Source: Altererythrobacter sp. TH136
GTDB lineage: Bacteria; Pseudomonadota; Alphaproteobacteria; Sphingomonadales; Sphingomonadaceae
Length of the DNA: 64,000 nucleotides
NCBI RefSeq assembly: GCF_007065885.1
Contig: NZ_CP041409.1
Location: 248,001-312,000 of the forward strand
Direction: 5' to 3'
Translations under genes and position numbers: made by a program
Part shown: positions 1-7,209 of the stretch, in pieces
Numbering within the stretch: the first letter of the stretch is position 1
Layout: each line of letters opens with the position of its first letter
The notes under the pieces: generated by a model
Databases searched by the model: none
Told to the model about the DNA's origin: nothing
Seen by the model: the letters and a program-made list of their open reading frames with translations, nothing else

Positions 1-396
1 CGAAAGCTTGAGCGCCTTTGCCACGTCGCGGATCACGGGCGCGCCGAGTACGACGATCGGAGTGCTGTTGAGGAAGCAGGAGACGACCCCGATCGCCGAG
101 AGGAGCATCCATATGCCCGCGGCTCCCGCGCGCTTGCACGACTTGACCCCGGCCGTGATCGCGCGGTCGAGCAAGCCAGACAGTTCCAGCGCATAAGCAA
201 TGACGAATAGCGAGGCGAGCGCGATAATGGCCGGACTGGCGAACGCGCCCTGAACTTCGATCGGGCGGACGACGCCCGTCATGAGCAGAACCGCGGCGCC
301 GCTTAGGGCTACCACGTCCGGTCGAACGACGTCCCAGATCAAAGCCGCGACCACTGCCGCGAGCACTATGAGGGTGAGGATCTCGTCGACGTTCAC
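1..396 (-). CDS. SLC13/CitT-type permease, N-terminal fragment
   Basis: The reverse strand reads open from a GTG at 396 to the window edge, giving 132 residues of a membrane protein cut off by the window. Hydrophobic segments lie at about residues 8-24, 28-46, 54-72 and 95-118. The FLNSTPIVVLGAP stretch near residue 110 resembles the asparagine-rich signature of SLC13/ArsB-type anion transporters. The start region NVDEILTLIVLAAVVAALIWD is typical of these permeases. Members import dicarboxylates, sulfate or other anions, and the substrate cannot be read from this fragment. No clear Shine-Dalgarno precedes the GTG; an in-frame TTG lies four codons upstream. Confidence 0.7.
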   Translation of the reverse strand, partial: MNVDEILTLIVLAAVVAALIWDVVRPDVVALSGAAVLLMTGVVRPIEVQGAFASPAIIALASLFVIAYALELSGLLDRAITAGVKSCKRAGAAGIWMLLSAIGVVSCFLNSTPIVVLGAPVIRDVAKALKLS

Positions 397-516
397 GTAT
401 GGCGCCAAGCCGGGGCGGCGGGTCGATAGCTGGACATGCGCGCCTTTCCTGCAGGAAGATCGCCCCAGCTTTTGCGGGGTCTGGAGTCTGCCTTCGGATT
501 TGCCTATCAATTGGCC

Positions 517-1425
517 ATGCAAGAGCCAAGCCCACGCGCCAGCCGTCTAGTTCTTGCGGGCGCGCTGGCCGCCGTGGTCCTAGTAGGCGGCGCAGGGTTT
601 CTGCTTGGGCGGGGAAGCGCTCCGGAAGCGCTCTCGCCCGCACCTGTCGCATCACCAAAGCCCGATCCGTCACCGACACCGGCCGGCATTCTTGGACGAG
701 CGGATCTGATTTCACTGGCGGCAGAAGCGGCCGATGCGTTTACCAGTCGCCGCGCGCCCGGTGAGGAGTTGGTCGATTCTGGCGGGCGGCGCTTTGAACT
801 GCGTCTCCCGTTCGGATGCGAGGGTCCGGCGGAGCCCGATGCCGAAGTACCAATGCGTTGGCTCTATGACAGCGAGGATGAGACGCTCGGCTTCGTCATC
901 GCGCCCGTTCAATGGTCGGGCGGCGCCTGGTGGTTTGACGAAAGCGCCCTCCGGGTCGAGGCGGTCGAAGGGTTCTGGATAGAGCATCCGTGGACTTCGA
1001 ACGAGGCATGTCCAGCGCCAGCTGTCACGCCGGCGCGAGATGGCGAACTACAGGAATCCCCGGCGGAACCTCAAGCGCCCGGCACGGTACCCGAACCGAC
1101 GCTGGCGATCGGCCAGGTCTTCCTAACGGACGGGCCTCGACGCGGTCGCCGTGACGGCACCGCCTACGAAGCCGTACTGCGGGTGCCGCCGGAGGAACTT
1201 GACGCTTCGAAAGGGTTCCGCCTGCGGATCAGCGGCAGGCTTGCGCGCGGGACCGGTGCGACGCCCATGGCCTGCCGCCAGGCCGCCGATGGGCGGCAGC
1301 GCCCGGTCTGCCTGATCAGCACCATCATCGACGAAGTAGCCATCGAGAATGGTGCCTCAGGTGAAACCCTCGCTGCATGGAGTACCAGCGGGCGGGCCGC
1401 GCCCGCCGTTGCGCCAGAGACTTAG
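517..1425 (+). CDS. Membrane-anchored protein of unknown function
   Basis: This encodes 302 residues from the ATG at 517. The reading frame extends upstream, but the hydrophobic N-terminal anchor (about residues 10-31, ending in a Gly-rich LLGRG) fits best with this start. The anchor is followed by a Pro/Ala/Ser linker (residues 35-55), then by a region rich in Trp, Asp and Glu. A second Pro/Ala/Glu-rich linker near residue 175 leads into a C-terminal domain with two cysteines. The topology suggests a periplasmic protein tethered by one helix. I recognise no family. Its stop codon overlaps the stop of the convergent gene by 4 bp. Confidence 0.6.
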   Translation: MQEPSPRASRLVLAGALAAVVLVGGAGFLLGRGSAPEALSPAPVASPKPDPSPTPAGILGRADLISLAAEAADAFTSRRAPGEELVDSGGRRFELRLPFGCEGPAEPDAEVPMRWLYDSEDETLGFVIAPVQWSGGAWWFDESALRVEAVEGFWIEHPWTSNEACPAPAVTPARDGELQESPAEPQAPGTVPEPTLAIGQVFLTDGPRRGRRDGTAYEAVLRVPPEELDASKGFRLRISGRLARGTGATPMACRQAADGRQRPVCLISTIIDEVAIENGASGETLAAWSTSGRAAPAVAPET

Positions 1426-1943
1426 TCGGAGGTTGTCGCCTCGCCCGAACGAGCACGCGAAGCCGCCATCAGCCCGTCGATCTGCTCGGCACGCTCAGGT
1501 TGTCCTGATTGGTCACGCGCAGCTTCGTAGCGGGCGATCAGGTCTCTTCTCTGCTCATCGGTCATGCGCGCCCACACCGCTGCGGAAACGCCGTAAGCGT
1601 TGAACGAAGCAGGCGCTGCCCCCGCCGTCCCGTTCGCGAAGTCGCTTTCGAGTGCGCCCGGCTGCGCAGAAGATCCCGCCCTATCCATCGGCTCACCGAA
1701 GCTGCGGTCGAAGGTGTCTGTCACCGCGAAAGCGGCGTGCGGCTGAACACTTTTGCGGGCAAGCTCTGTCGGGCCGGCGTGAGGAGATGAGCGAGTAGCG
1801 ACAGGCTTCAATTCGCTGGCGGCCGCCTTGCGGTTTTCGCCATCGGCAAACACGCCGACCGCTGCCGTCACCGCGAGCGTAAGCACGGCGAAGTGGCGGT
1901 ACATCTGCGCGCCGGTTGATGCGGTCGGTGCCTTGCGAACCAT
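1422..1943 (-). CDS. Exported or anchored protein of unknown function
   Basis: This encodes 173 residues from the ATG at 1943. A second in-frame ATG at 1904 (MYRHFAVLTLAV...) would put the hydrophobic signal-like segment at the very N terminus and may be the true start. After the signal-like segment the protein is low-complexity, rich in Ala, Ser and Glu. It ends in a short helical region containing WARMTDEQRRDLIARYEAARDQ. I recognise no family. It is convergent with the upstream-mapped membrane protein, and the two stop codons overlap by 4 bp. Confidence 0.45.
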   Translation of the reverse strand: MVRKAPTASTGAQMYRHFAVLTLAVTAAVGVFADGENRKAAASELKPVATRSSPHAGPTELARKSVQPHAAFAVTDTFDRSFGEPMDRAGSSAQPGALESDFANGTAGAAPASFNAYGVSAAVWARMTDEQRRDLIARYEAARDQSGQPERAEQIDGLMAASRARSGEATTSD

Positions 1944-2005
1944 GCTCGGTGCACTAGCGCATCAAGGCTGAAGGCCTCGAAACCATGGATGGTTGCGGAT
2001 TGGTT

Positions 2006-2042
2006 GACGGCCGCCGGAGACGGGGGATCCCCGACGGCCGTC
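2006..2042 (-). terminator. Inverted repeat downstream of the aceA unit, possible terminator
   Basis: GACGGCCG at 2006-2013 pairs with CGGCCGTC at 2035-2042, and the loop contains a further palindrome, GGGGATCCCC. It lies just after the small ORF that follows aceA. There is no T tract on the minus strand, so it would be a weak or factor-assisted terminator. Confidence 0.35.
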
Positions 2043-2063
2043 TCTCCTCCCCAGGAGATCCTG

Positions 2064-2234
2064 TCAGGTGTAGCTGCCCAGCCGGTGATGCAGCGCGTTG
2101 ATCTTCGCCAGTTCCTCCCGATCCTCGCAGCTGCGGGCATACGCGGTCAGCGCGGTGCGGAGGAGGCGGAAATCAGCAGTCGACAGCAGGGCGCGGGCGC
2201 GGCTGGGTTCAGGTGCGGGTGTCTCTTCGGTCAT
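2064..2234 (-). CDS. Small protein (56 aa) downstream of isocitrate lyase
   Basis: The reverse strand has a short ORF from ATG 2234 to TGA 2064, preceded by an AGGGAT ribosome-binding-like sequence 6 bp upstream. The product begins MTEETPAPEPSRARALLSTA and continues as a charged helical protein ending in KINALHHRLGSYT. It starts 12 bp after the aceA stop and so is probably cotranscribed with it. I recognise no family. The good ribosome site and operon position support it as a real gene. Confidence 0.5.
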   Translation of the reverse strand: MTEETPAPEPSRARALLSTADFRLLRTALTAYARSCEDREELAKINALHHRLGSYT

Positions 2235-2246
2235 CGCGGTTATCCC

Positions 2247-3845
2247 TTACGCAGCGGCGAACTGGTTCATGGTGTTGTGCTCGCCGCCAGCCTTCAACGC
2301 GGCTTCGCCTGCGAAGTAGTCCTTGTGATCGTCACCGATGTCGCTGCCCGACATGTTCTGGTGCTTCACGCAAGCGATGCCCTGGCGGATTTCTTCGCGC
2401 TGCACGTTCTTCACGTAGCCCAGCATGCCGGCATCGCCGAAGTATTCACGAGCAAGATTGTCGGTGCTGAGCGCGGCCGTGTGGTACGTCGGCAGCGTGA
2501 TCAGGTGATGGAAGATGCCCGCCTCACGCGCCGCGTCGGCCTGGAAGGTGCGGATGCGTTCATCGGCTTCGGCGGCAAGGTCGGTTGAATCGTAGTCGAC
2601 ACTCATAAGCCTGGCGCGATCATAAGCCGAGACATCCTTGCCCGCTTCTGTCCAGGCATCGAACACCTGCTGGCGGAAATTGAGCGTCCAGTTGAAGCTA
2701 GGCGAATTGTTGTACACCAGCTTGGCATTGGGGATCACCTCGCGGATGCGGTTCACCATCCCGCCGATCTGTCCGATGTGGGGCTTTTCGGTCTCGATCC
2801 ACAGCAAGTCCGCGCCATTCTGCAGCGATGTAATGGAATCCAGCACGCAGCGGTCCTCGCCCGTGCCAGCGCGGAACTGGAACAGGTTGGACGGCAGGCG
2901 CTTGGGCCGCAGCAGCTTGCCATCGCGGGTGATGAGGACGTCGCCGTTGCCGATCTGGCCGGCATCGACTTCCTCGCAATCGAGGAAGCTGTTGTACTGG
3001 TCGCCCAGGTCGCCCGGCTCTTTTGAATAGGCGATCTGCTTGGTCAGACCCGCGCCGAGGCTGTCGGTCCGGGCGACGATCACTCCGTCCTCAACGCCGA
3101 GCTCGAGAAAGGCGTAGCGAACCGCACGGATCTTCTGGAGGAAATCCTCGTGCGGCACGGTGACCTTGCCGTCCTGGTGGCCGCACTGTTTTTCGTCGGA
3201 CACCTGGTTTTCGATCTGGATTGCGCAGGCACCCGCCTCGATCATTTTCTTGGCGAGGAGATAGGTTGCCTCGGCATTTCCGAAGCCGGCATCGATATCG
3301 GCGATGATCGGCACGACGTGCGTTTCGTGGTTGTCGATGGCGTGCTGGAGGCGCTTGGCTTCCACTTCATCGCCACCCTCCCGCGCCTTGTCGAGTTCGC
3401 GGAACAGACCGCCGAGCTCGCGGGCATCAGCCTGGCGTAAGAAGGTGTAGAGTTCTTCGATCAGCGCGGGGACCGAAGTCTTCTCGTGCATCGATTGATC
3501 GGGCAGGGGGCCGAACTCGCTCCGCAACGCGGCGATCATCCAGCCAGACAGATAGAGGTACCGCTTGTTCGTGGTGCCGAAATGCTTTTTGATCGCGATC
3601 AGCTTCTGCTGACCGATGAAGCCATGCCAGCAACCCAGCGACTGAGAGTATTGCGCCGGATCGGCATCGTACGCCGCCATGTCCTCGCGCATAATCCTGG
3701 CGGTGTAGCGGGCGATGTCGAGACCGGTCGGAAAGCGATTTTGCAGCTTCATCCGCGCCGCGCTCTCGGCGTCGATCGCAGCCCACGGTGCGCCCGCGTT
3801 TTCGATTGTGTGGCGGAGGTCAGTGATGCTGCTTTGGTAAGTCAT
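2247..3845 (-). CDS. aceA: Isocitrate lyase
   Basis: Isocitrate lyase splits isocitrate into glyoxylate and succinate in the cytoplasm, the first step of the glyoxylate shunt used for growth on acetate or fatty acids. The product is 532 residues from ATG 3845, the length of the long bacterial form. The catalytic loop is visible as K-Q-C-G-H at residues 219-223 with Cys221 as the expected nucleophile; the commoner form is KKCGH. Other matches are WHGFIGQQK near residue 75, IVARTDS, and ADLLWIETEKP. An in-frame ATG upstream would add 15 residues unlike the family N terminus, so I reject it. The divergent ScfR/RamB-like gene is the likely regulator. Confidence 0.95.
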   Translation of the reverse strand: MTYQSSITDLRHTIENAGAPWAAIDAESAARMKLQNRFPTGLDIARYTARIMREDMAAYDADPAQYSQSLGCWHGFIGQQKLIAIKKHFGTTNKRYLYLSGWMIAALRSEFGPLPDQSMHEKTSVPALIEELYTFLRQADARELGGLFRELDKAREGGDEVEAKRLQHAIDNHETHVVPIIADIDAGFGNAEATYLLAKKMIEAGACAIQIENQVSDEKQCGHQDGKVTVPHEDFLQKIRAVRYAFLELGVEDGVIVARTDSLGAGLTKQIAYSKEPGDLGDQYNSFLDCEEVDAGQIGNGDVLITRDGKLLRPKRLPSNLFQFRAGTGEDRCVLDSITSLQNGADLLWIETEKPHIGQIGGMVNRIREVIPNAKLVYNNSPSFNWTLNFRQQVFDAWTEAGKDVSAYDRARLMSVDYDSTDLAAEADERIRTFQADAAREAGIFHHLITLPTYHTAALSTDNLAREYFGDAGMLGYVKNVQREEIRQGIACVKHQNMSGSDIGDDHKDYFAGEAALKAGGEHNTMNQFAAA

Positions 3846-3911
3846 GGATCGATTCCCGTGTCGGCTTGTGTCGACTGAATGACACACCACGCTCCGGTTC
3901 GATCACAAAAA

Positions 3912-3929
3912 TGACAAACAATCTTGTCA
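3912..3929. promoter_or_regulatory. Palindrome TGACAA-N6-TTGTCA in the aceA/regulator intergenic region
   Basis: TGACAA at 3912-3917 and TTGTCA at 3924-3929 form a perfect 6-6-6 inverted repeat. It lies about 70 bp upstream of the aceA start and about 50 bp upstream of the divergent regulator, a place where an operator could control both. The binding protein is inferred, not known. Confidence 0.45.
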
Positions 3930-3964
3930 GTGGGGTGTCCTAAAGGCAATCCAATGTGAAAACC

Positions 3965-3980
3965 TGTAAAGGACTTTACA
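3965..3980. promoter_or_regulatory. Palindrome TGTAAAGGACTTTACA overlapping the regulator's ribosome site
   Basis: This is a perfect 7-2-7 palindrome (TGTAAAG-GA-CTTTACA) ending 1 bp before the ATG at 3982. Its centre AAAGGA is also the Shine-Dalgarno sequence. A protein bound here, or the hairpin in RNA, would block expression of the regulator. Autoregulation by the ScfR/RamB-like protein is a reasonable inference. Confidence 0.55.
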
Positions 3981-3981
3981 A

Positions 3982-5343
3982 ATGCCCGAGGCGGGATTGT
4001 TCGTCGGTGCGGCGCTCCGACGGTTGCGAAAACGGGCCGGACTGACGCAAGCGGCCATGGCGAGCCGACTGGCCATTTCTCCCAGCTACCTCAACCTGAT
4101 CGAGCGCAACCAGCGTCCTCTGTCAGCGCGCGTCGTGCTGCAAGTGGTGCAACAGTTCGATTTCGATCCGCGCAGCTTGCGGGAGGATGAGGCAATCGGC
4201 GGGGTCGACGGTCTCGCGCGACGGATGGCCGACGAGCGGTTCAGCGATCTCGGCATCGATCGGGACGAACTCGCCGAGATGCTGTCAGCCGCGCCGCAAG
4301 CGGCCGCGGCGTTCGCCCGCCTGTACGACAACGCGGGACCCGCCGAACGGCGCGAGGACCCGACCGATGCCGCTCGCCGCGAAATCGAGCGCTGGCGCAA
4401 CCATTTCGCCGATCTCGATGCAGCCGCCGAAAGTCTCGCTGATGAATTGCGTCTGTCGCGCGGCGATACCTATACCGCGCTCGCTGAGCGGCTACGCGAT
4501 CGGCATCAGTTGGGAATCCGGATTCTGCCGCGCGAGGTCATGCCCGACGCGCTGCGCAGGCTGGACCTTCATGCGCGGCAGCTTCAGCTGGGTGAAATGC
4601 TCGATCCGGCATCGCGCACGTTCGAGGCGGCGACCCAGATCGCGCAACTCGAATTCCGAGACGAGATCGCCAACCTTGCGGCTGGGGGCCAGTTCGCCGA
4701 GCCGGCGGCGCGCGCCCTGTTCGAACGACATCTCACGGCCTATGTCGCGGCAGCTCTGGTGATGCCTTATGGACGCTTCCTGCGCGCGTGCGAGGCCACC
4801 GGATATGACTTCCCCGTTCTGCTTCGGCGTTTCGGCGTTGGGTTTGAGCAACTGGCGCACCGGTTGACGACCCTTCAGCGCGTGGGACAGCGCGGGTTAC
4901 CGTTTTTCATGGCCCGGCTCGACCGGGCGGGCCAGTATTCAAAGCGCTTTGCCGGTGCGAGCGGTGCGACGCTGCTGGAAAGCGCCAACTCGTGTCCCTT
5001 GTGGCATGCCCACCGCGCGTTCGAACAACCAGGCGAACTGTTCGTGCAGACGGTGCTGCAGGATGGCGCTGGCGCAGCACCCGCACATTGGCTGACGATC
5101 GCGCGCACCGTGGACGGGCGGGCCGGTGGGCGGTTCGTCGTCGTGTTGGGCCTGGAGGCGCGCTTGGCAAGCGAACTCGCGGCGGCTCGCGGCCGGTCGC
5201 TTCGGGCCGAGGAGGCGACGCCGTTCGGCCTTGGTTGCGATCGTTGCCATGTGCGTGGATGTCTTCAGCGCGCGCTCCCCCCACGCGGGACGACGCTCGC
5301 GTTCTCGTCCCTGGAGGAGGGCGTGACGCCGTTTCGGTTCTAG
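3982..5343 (+). CDS. ScfR/RamB-like short-chain acyl-CoA transcriptional regulator
   Basis: This 453-residue regulator has an N-terminal XRE-type helix-turn-helix (about residues 8-65, with LTQAAMASRLAISPSYLNLIERNQRP). A middle region follows that corresponds to the IrrE/ImmA-like domain. The cysteine-rich C-terminal ScfR domain (DUF2083 type) shows CPLWHAHRAFEQPG and GCDRCHVRGCLQRALPP. Family members such as RamB, PccR and MccR control glyoxylate-shunt, propionate and methylcitrate genes in response to acyl-CoA status. I see no HExxH metalloprotease motif in the middle domain, so it probably acts only as a sensor. It is divergent from aceA, its most likely target. Confidence 0.85.
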   Translation: MPEAGLFVGAALRRLRKRAGLTQAAMASRLAISPSYLNLIERNQRPLSARVVLQVVQQFDFDPRSLREDEAIGGVDGLARRMADERFSDLGIDRDELAEMLSAAPQAAAAFARLYDNAGPAERREDPTDAARREIERWRNHFADLDAAAESLADELRLSRGDTYTALAERLRDRHQLGIRILPREVMPDALRRLDLHARQLQLGEMLDPASRTFEAATQIAQLEFRDEIANLAAGGQFAEPAARALFERHLTAYVAAALVMPYGRFLRACEATGYDFPVLLRRFGVGFEQLAHRLTTLQRVGQRGLPFFMARLDRAGQYSKRFAGASGATLLESANSCPLWHAHRAFEQPGELFVQTVLQDGAGAAPAHWLTIARTVDGRAGGRFVVVLGLEARLASELAAARGRSLRAEEATPFGLGCDRCHVRGCLQRALPPRGTTLAFSSLEEGVTPFRF

Positions 5344-5419
5344 TCGTTAACCATCGATCGCGGAACCTGCGGACCCAGCCATTCGTTTCCGGTCAGCATT
5401 TTATGAGGGAGTGCCATCA

Positions 5420-5707
5420 ATGGTTGACGAACGCATCACCGAAGTGAGGACGCCTGCCGGCGACACTCATACCACGCATACGGTTGTGACCGATGGCGAG
5501 CGCAGGGGCGGCGGGTCCGGCTGGGTCATCGCGCTGGTTCTGATCGTCGCCCTCATCGCTGCGATCTGGTTCTTTTCAGGCATGAGCAACTCGGAATCCG
5601 CAAAAGACAACGCCATCGCAGATGCCGCCAGCGATGTCGGCAACGCTGCCGAACAGGTGGGCAATGCTGCACAGGACGCTGCCGACAACGTGACAAACAA
5701 TAACTGA
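5420..5707 (+). CDS. Small single-pass membrane protein
   Basis: This encodes 95 residues from ATG 5420, which lies 9 bp after a GAGGGA ribosome site. An in-frame GTG at 5411 is too close to that site to be used. A polar N terminus (residues 1-32) precedes one transmembrane helix (WVIALVLIVALIAAIWFFSG, residues 34-53). The C-terminal tail has repeating small amphipathic units (DVGNAAEQVGNAAQDAADNV), likely a short helix outside the membrane. The function is unknown. Confidence 0.6.
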   Translation: MVDERITEVRTPAGDTHTTHTVVTDGERRGGGSGWVIALVLIVALIAAIWFFSGMSNSESAKDNAIADAASDVGNAAEQVGNAAQDAADNVTNNN

Positions 5708-5752
5708 GCCGTTCCACGCCCGCCCCGGTGTGCGTCAGGTCAGGGTCCCGCT

Positions 5753-5763
5753 GTAAAGTTTAC
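5753..5763. promoter_or_regulatory. Short palindrome GTAAA-G-TTTAC upstream of the glycosyltransferase gene
   Basis: This is a 5-1-5 inverted repeat 60 bp before the start at 5823. It shares the TGTAAA/TTTAC half-site with the palindrome before the ScfR-like gene. It may be an operator, but a match of this size can occur by chance. Confidence 0.3.
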
Positions 5764-5822
5764 CGACATTTCATCTCTCGGTCCTAGGGCTTGCCTCGAT
5801 AGGAGCGCCCCGGGCCGAGACG

Positions 5823-7208
5823 ATGATCCGCCTTTTCAAGCATTATATCCCGCACGCGGTGATGCTGCTGGGCCTGTTCGATCTCGCGCTGTTGCTGATC
5901 GCGGGGGAAGTTGCGTGGCAGGTTCGCGCATCGCAGATCGGCACAGGGACGGGGTCGCTCGGCGATCGCCTCGTCATGCTCGCAATGTTCGCCATGACAG
6001 TGTGGTTGGCGATGATCGCCGTCGGCACCTATGGCGCCGATGCCTTGCGGTCGATGCGCTATGCCGGCGCGCGGTTGCTGGTAGCGGTCAGCATAGGCAT
6101 CATCGCGCTGTCGGTGATCGACTTTGTCCTGCCGGGTCACACGTTCTGGCGGTCCACCCTGCTGTATGCGATGTTCCTGGGGATCGCACTTCTGATCGCG
6201 AACCGTCTGCTGCTCGGATCGGTGATCGGCACCGCGGCGTTCCGCCGACGCGTCCTGGTGCTGGGCGATGGACTGCGAGCAAGGCGGATCAAGGAATTGG
6301 CGGAGCGACCGGAGAGCGGTTTCGCGGTGGTCAGCTTCATCGGGATGAACGAAGGTTCGCCGGTCATCGACGAGGCGATCCCCCGCGCAGCGATCCACGA
6401 CCTTGGCCGCTTCGTCGAGAATATCGGCGCCAGCGAGGTGGTCCTGGCGCTGGAGGAGCGGCGCAATTCGCTTCCGCTCAAAGACTTGCTCCGGATCAAG
6501 ACCCACGGGGTTCACGTCAACGATTTCTCCAGCTTCCTGGAACGCGAAACCGGGCGGGTCGATCTCGACACGCTCAATCCGAGCTGGCTCATCTTTTCCG
6601 ACGGGTTCAGCTCGGGACGGGTGGTGTCCAGCGCGGCCAAGCGGGTGTTCGATATCGCGGCCAGCGGCCTGCTGCTCGCCCTGACGCTGCCGCTGATCGC
6701 CGTGTTCGCGCTCTTGGTGAAGCTCGACAGCAAGGGCCCTGCGTTTTTCCGCCAGACCCGAGTGGGGCTTTATGGCCAGAGCTTCCAGTTGGTGAAGCTC
6801 CGCTCGATGCGCATCGACGCCGAAAAGAACGGCGCTCAGTGGGCGCTGAAGGACGATCCGCGGGTCACGCGCCTCGGGCGCTTCATTCGCAAAGTGCGGA
6901 TCGACGAGCTGCCGCAAGTCTGGACCGTGCTCACCGGCCGGATGAGCTTCGTGGGTCCGCGGCCGGAAGTGCCGCAGTTCGTCACCGACCTAGAGGACAA
7001 GCTGCCGTATTATGCCGAGCGGCACATGGTGAAGCCGGGCATTACCGGGTGGGCACAGATCAACTATCCCTATGGCGCCAGCGTTGAAGACGCGCGGGCC
7101 AAGCTGGAATACGATCTCTATTACGCCAAGAATTACACCCCCTTCCTCGACCTGCTGATCCTTCTGCAGACCTTGCGGGTCGTGCTGTGGCCGGAAGGCG
7201 CCCGCTGA
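5823..7208 (+). CDS. TIGR03013-type sugar transferase of the XrtA/PEP-CTERM system
   Basis: This is a membrane enzyme expected to load the first sugar phosphate onto undecaprenyl phosphate for exopolysaccharide synthesis. The 461-residue product has four or five N-terminal helices (residues 8-120), a Rossmann-like cytoplasmic domain (about 140-265, starting at RRVLVLGDG), one more helix (near 283-305) and the C-terminal bacterial sugar transferase domain. That domain shows [51 protein letters not shown] and [10 protein letters not shown]. The prsK-prsR genes follow immediately, which matches the sphingomonad XrtA-associated locus. No exosortase gene lies in this window. Confidence 0.9.
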   Translation: MIRLFKHYIPHAVMLLGLFDLALLLIAGEVAWQVRASQIGTGTGSLGDRLVMLAMFAMTVWLAMIAVGTYGADALRSMRYAGARLLVAVSIGIIALSVIDFVLPGHTFWRSTLLYAMFLGIALLIANRLLLGSVIGTAAFRRRVLVLGDGLRARRIKELAERPESGFAVVSFIGMNEGSPVIDEAIPRAAIHDLGRFVENIGASEVVLALEERRNSLPLKDLLRIKTHGVHVNDFSSFLERETGRVDLDTLNPSWLIFSDGFSSGRVVSSAAKRVFDIAASGLLLALTLPLIAVFALLVKLDSKGPAFFRQTRVGLYGQSFQLVKLRSMRIDAEKNGAQWALKDDPRVTRLGRFIRKVRIDELPQVWTVLTGRMSFVGPRPEVPQFVTDLEDKLPYYAERHMVKPGITGWAQINYPYGASVEDARAKLEYDLYYAKNYTPFLDLLILLQTLRVVLWPEGAR

Positions 7209-7209
7209 G

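Noticed and set aside
517-1425. PEP-CTERM protein (VPEP motif in the first membrane protein)
   Set aside because: The VPEP lies in mid-protein and there is no C-terminal helix and basic tail.
5780-5794. Sigma-54-like promoter before the glycosyltransferase gene
   Set aside because: GG and GC are separated by 11 bp, not the required 10, and the consensus around them is poor.
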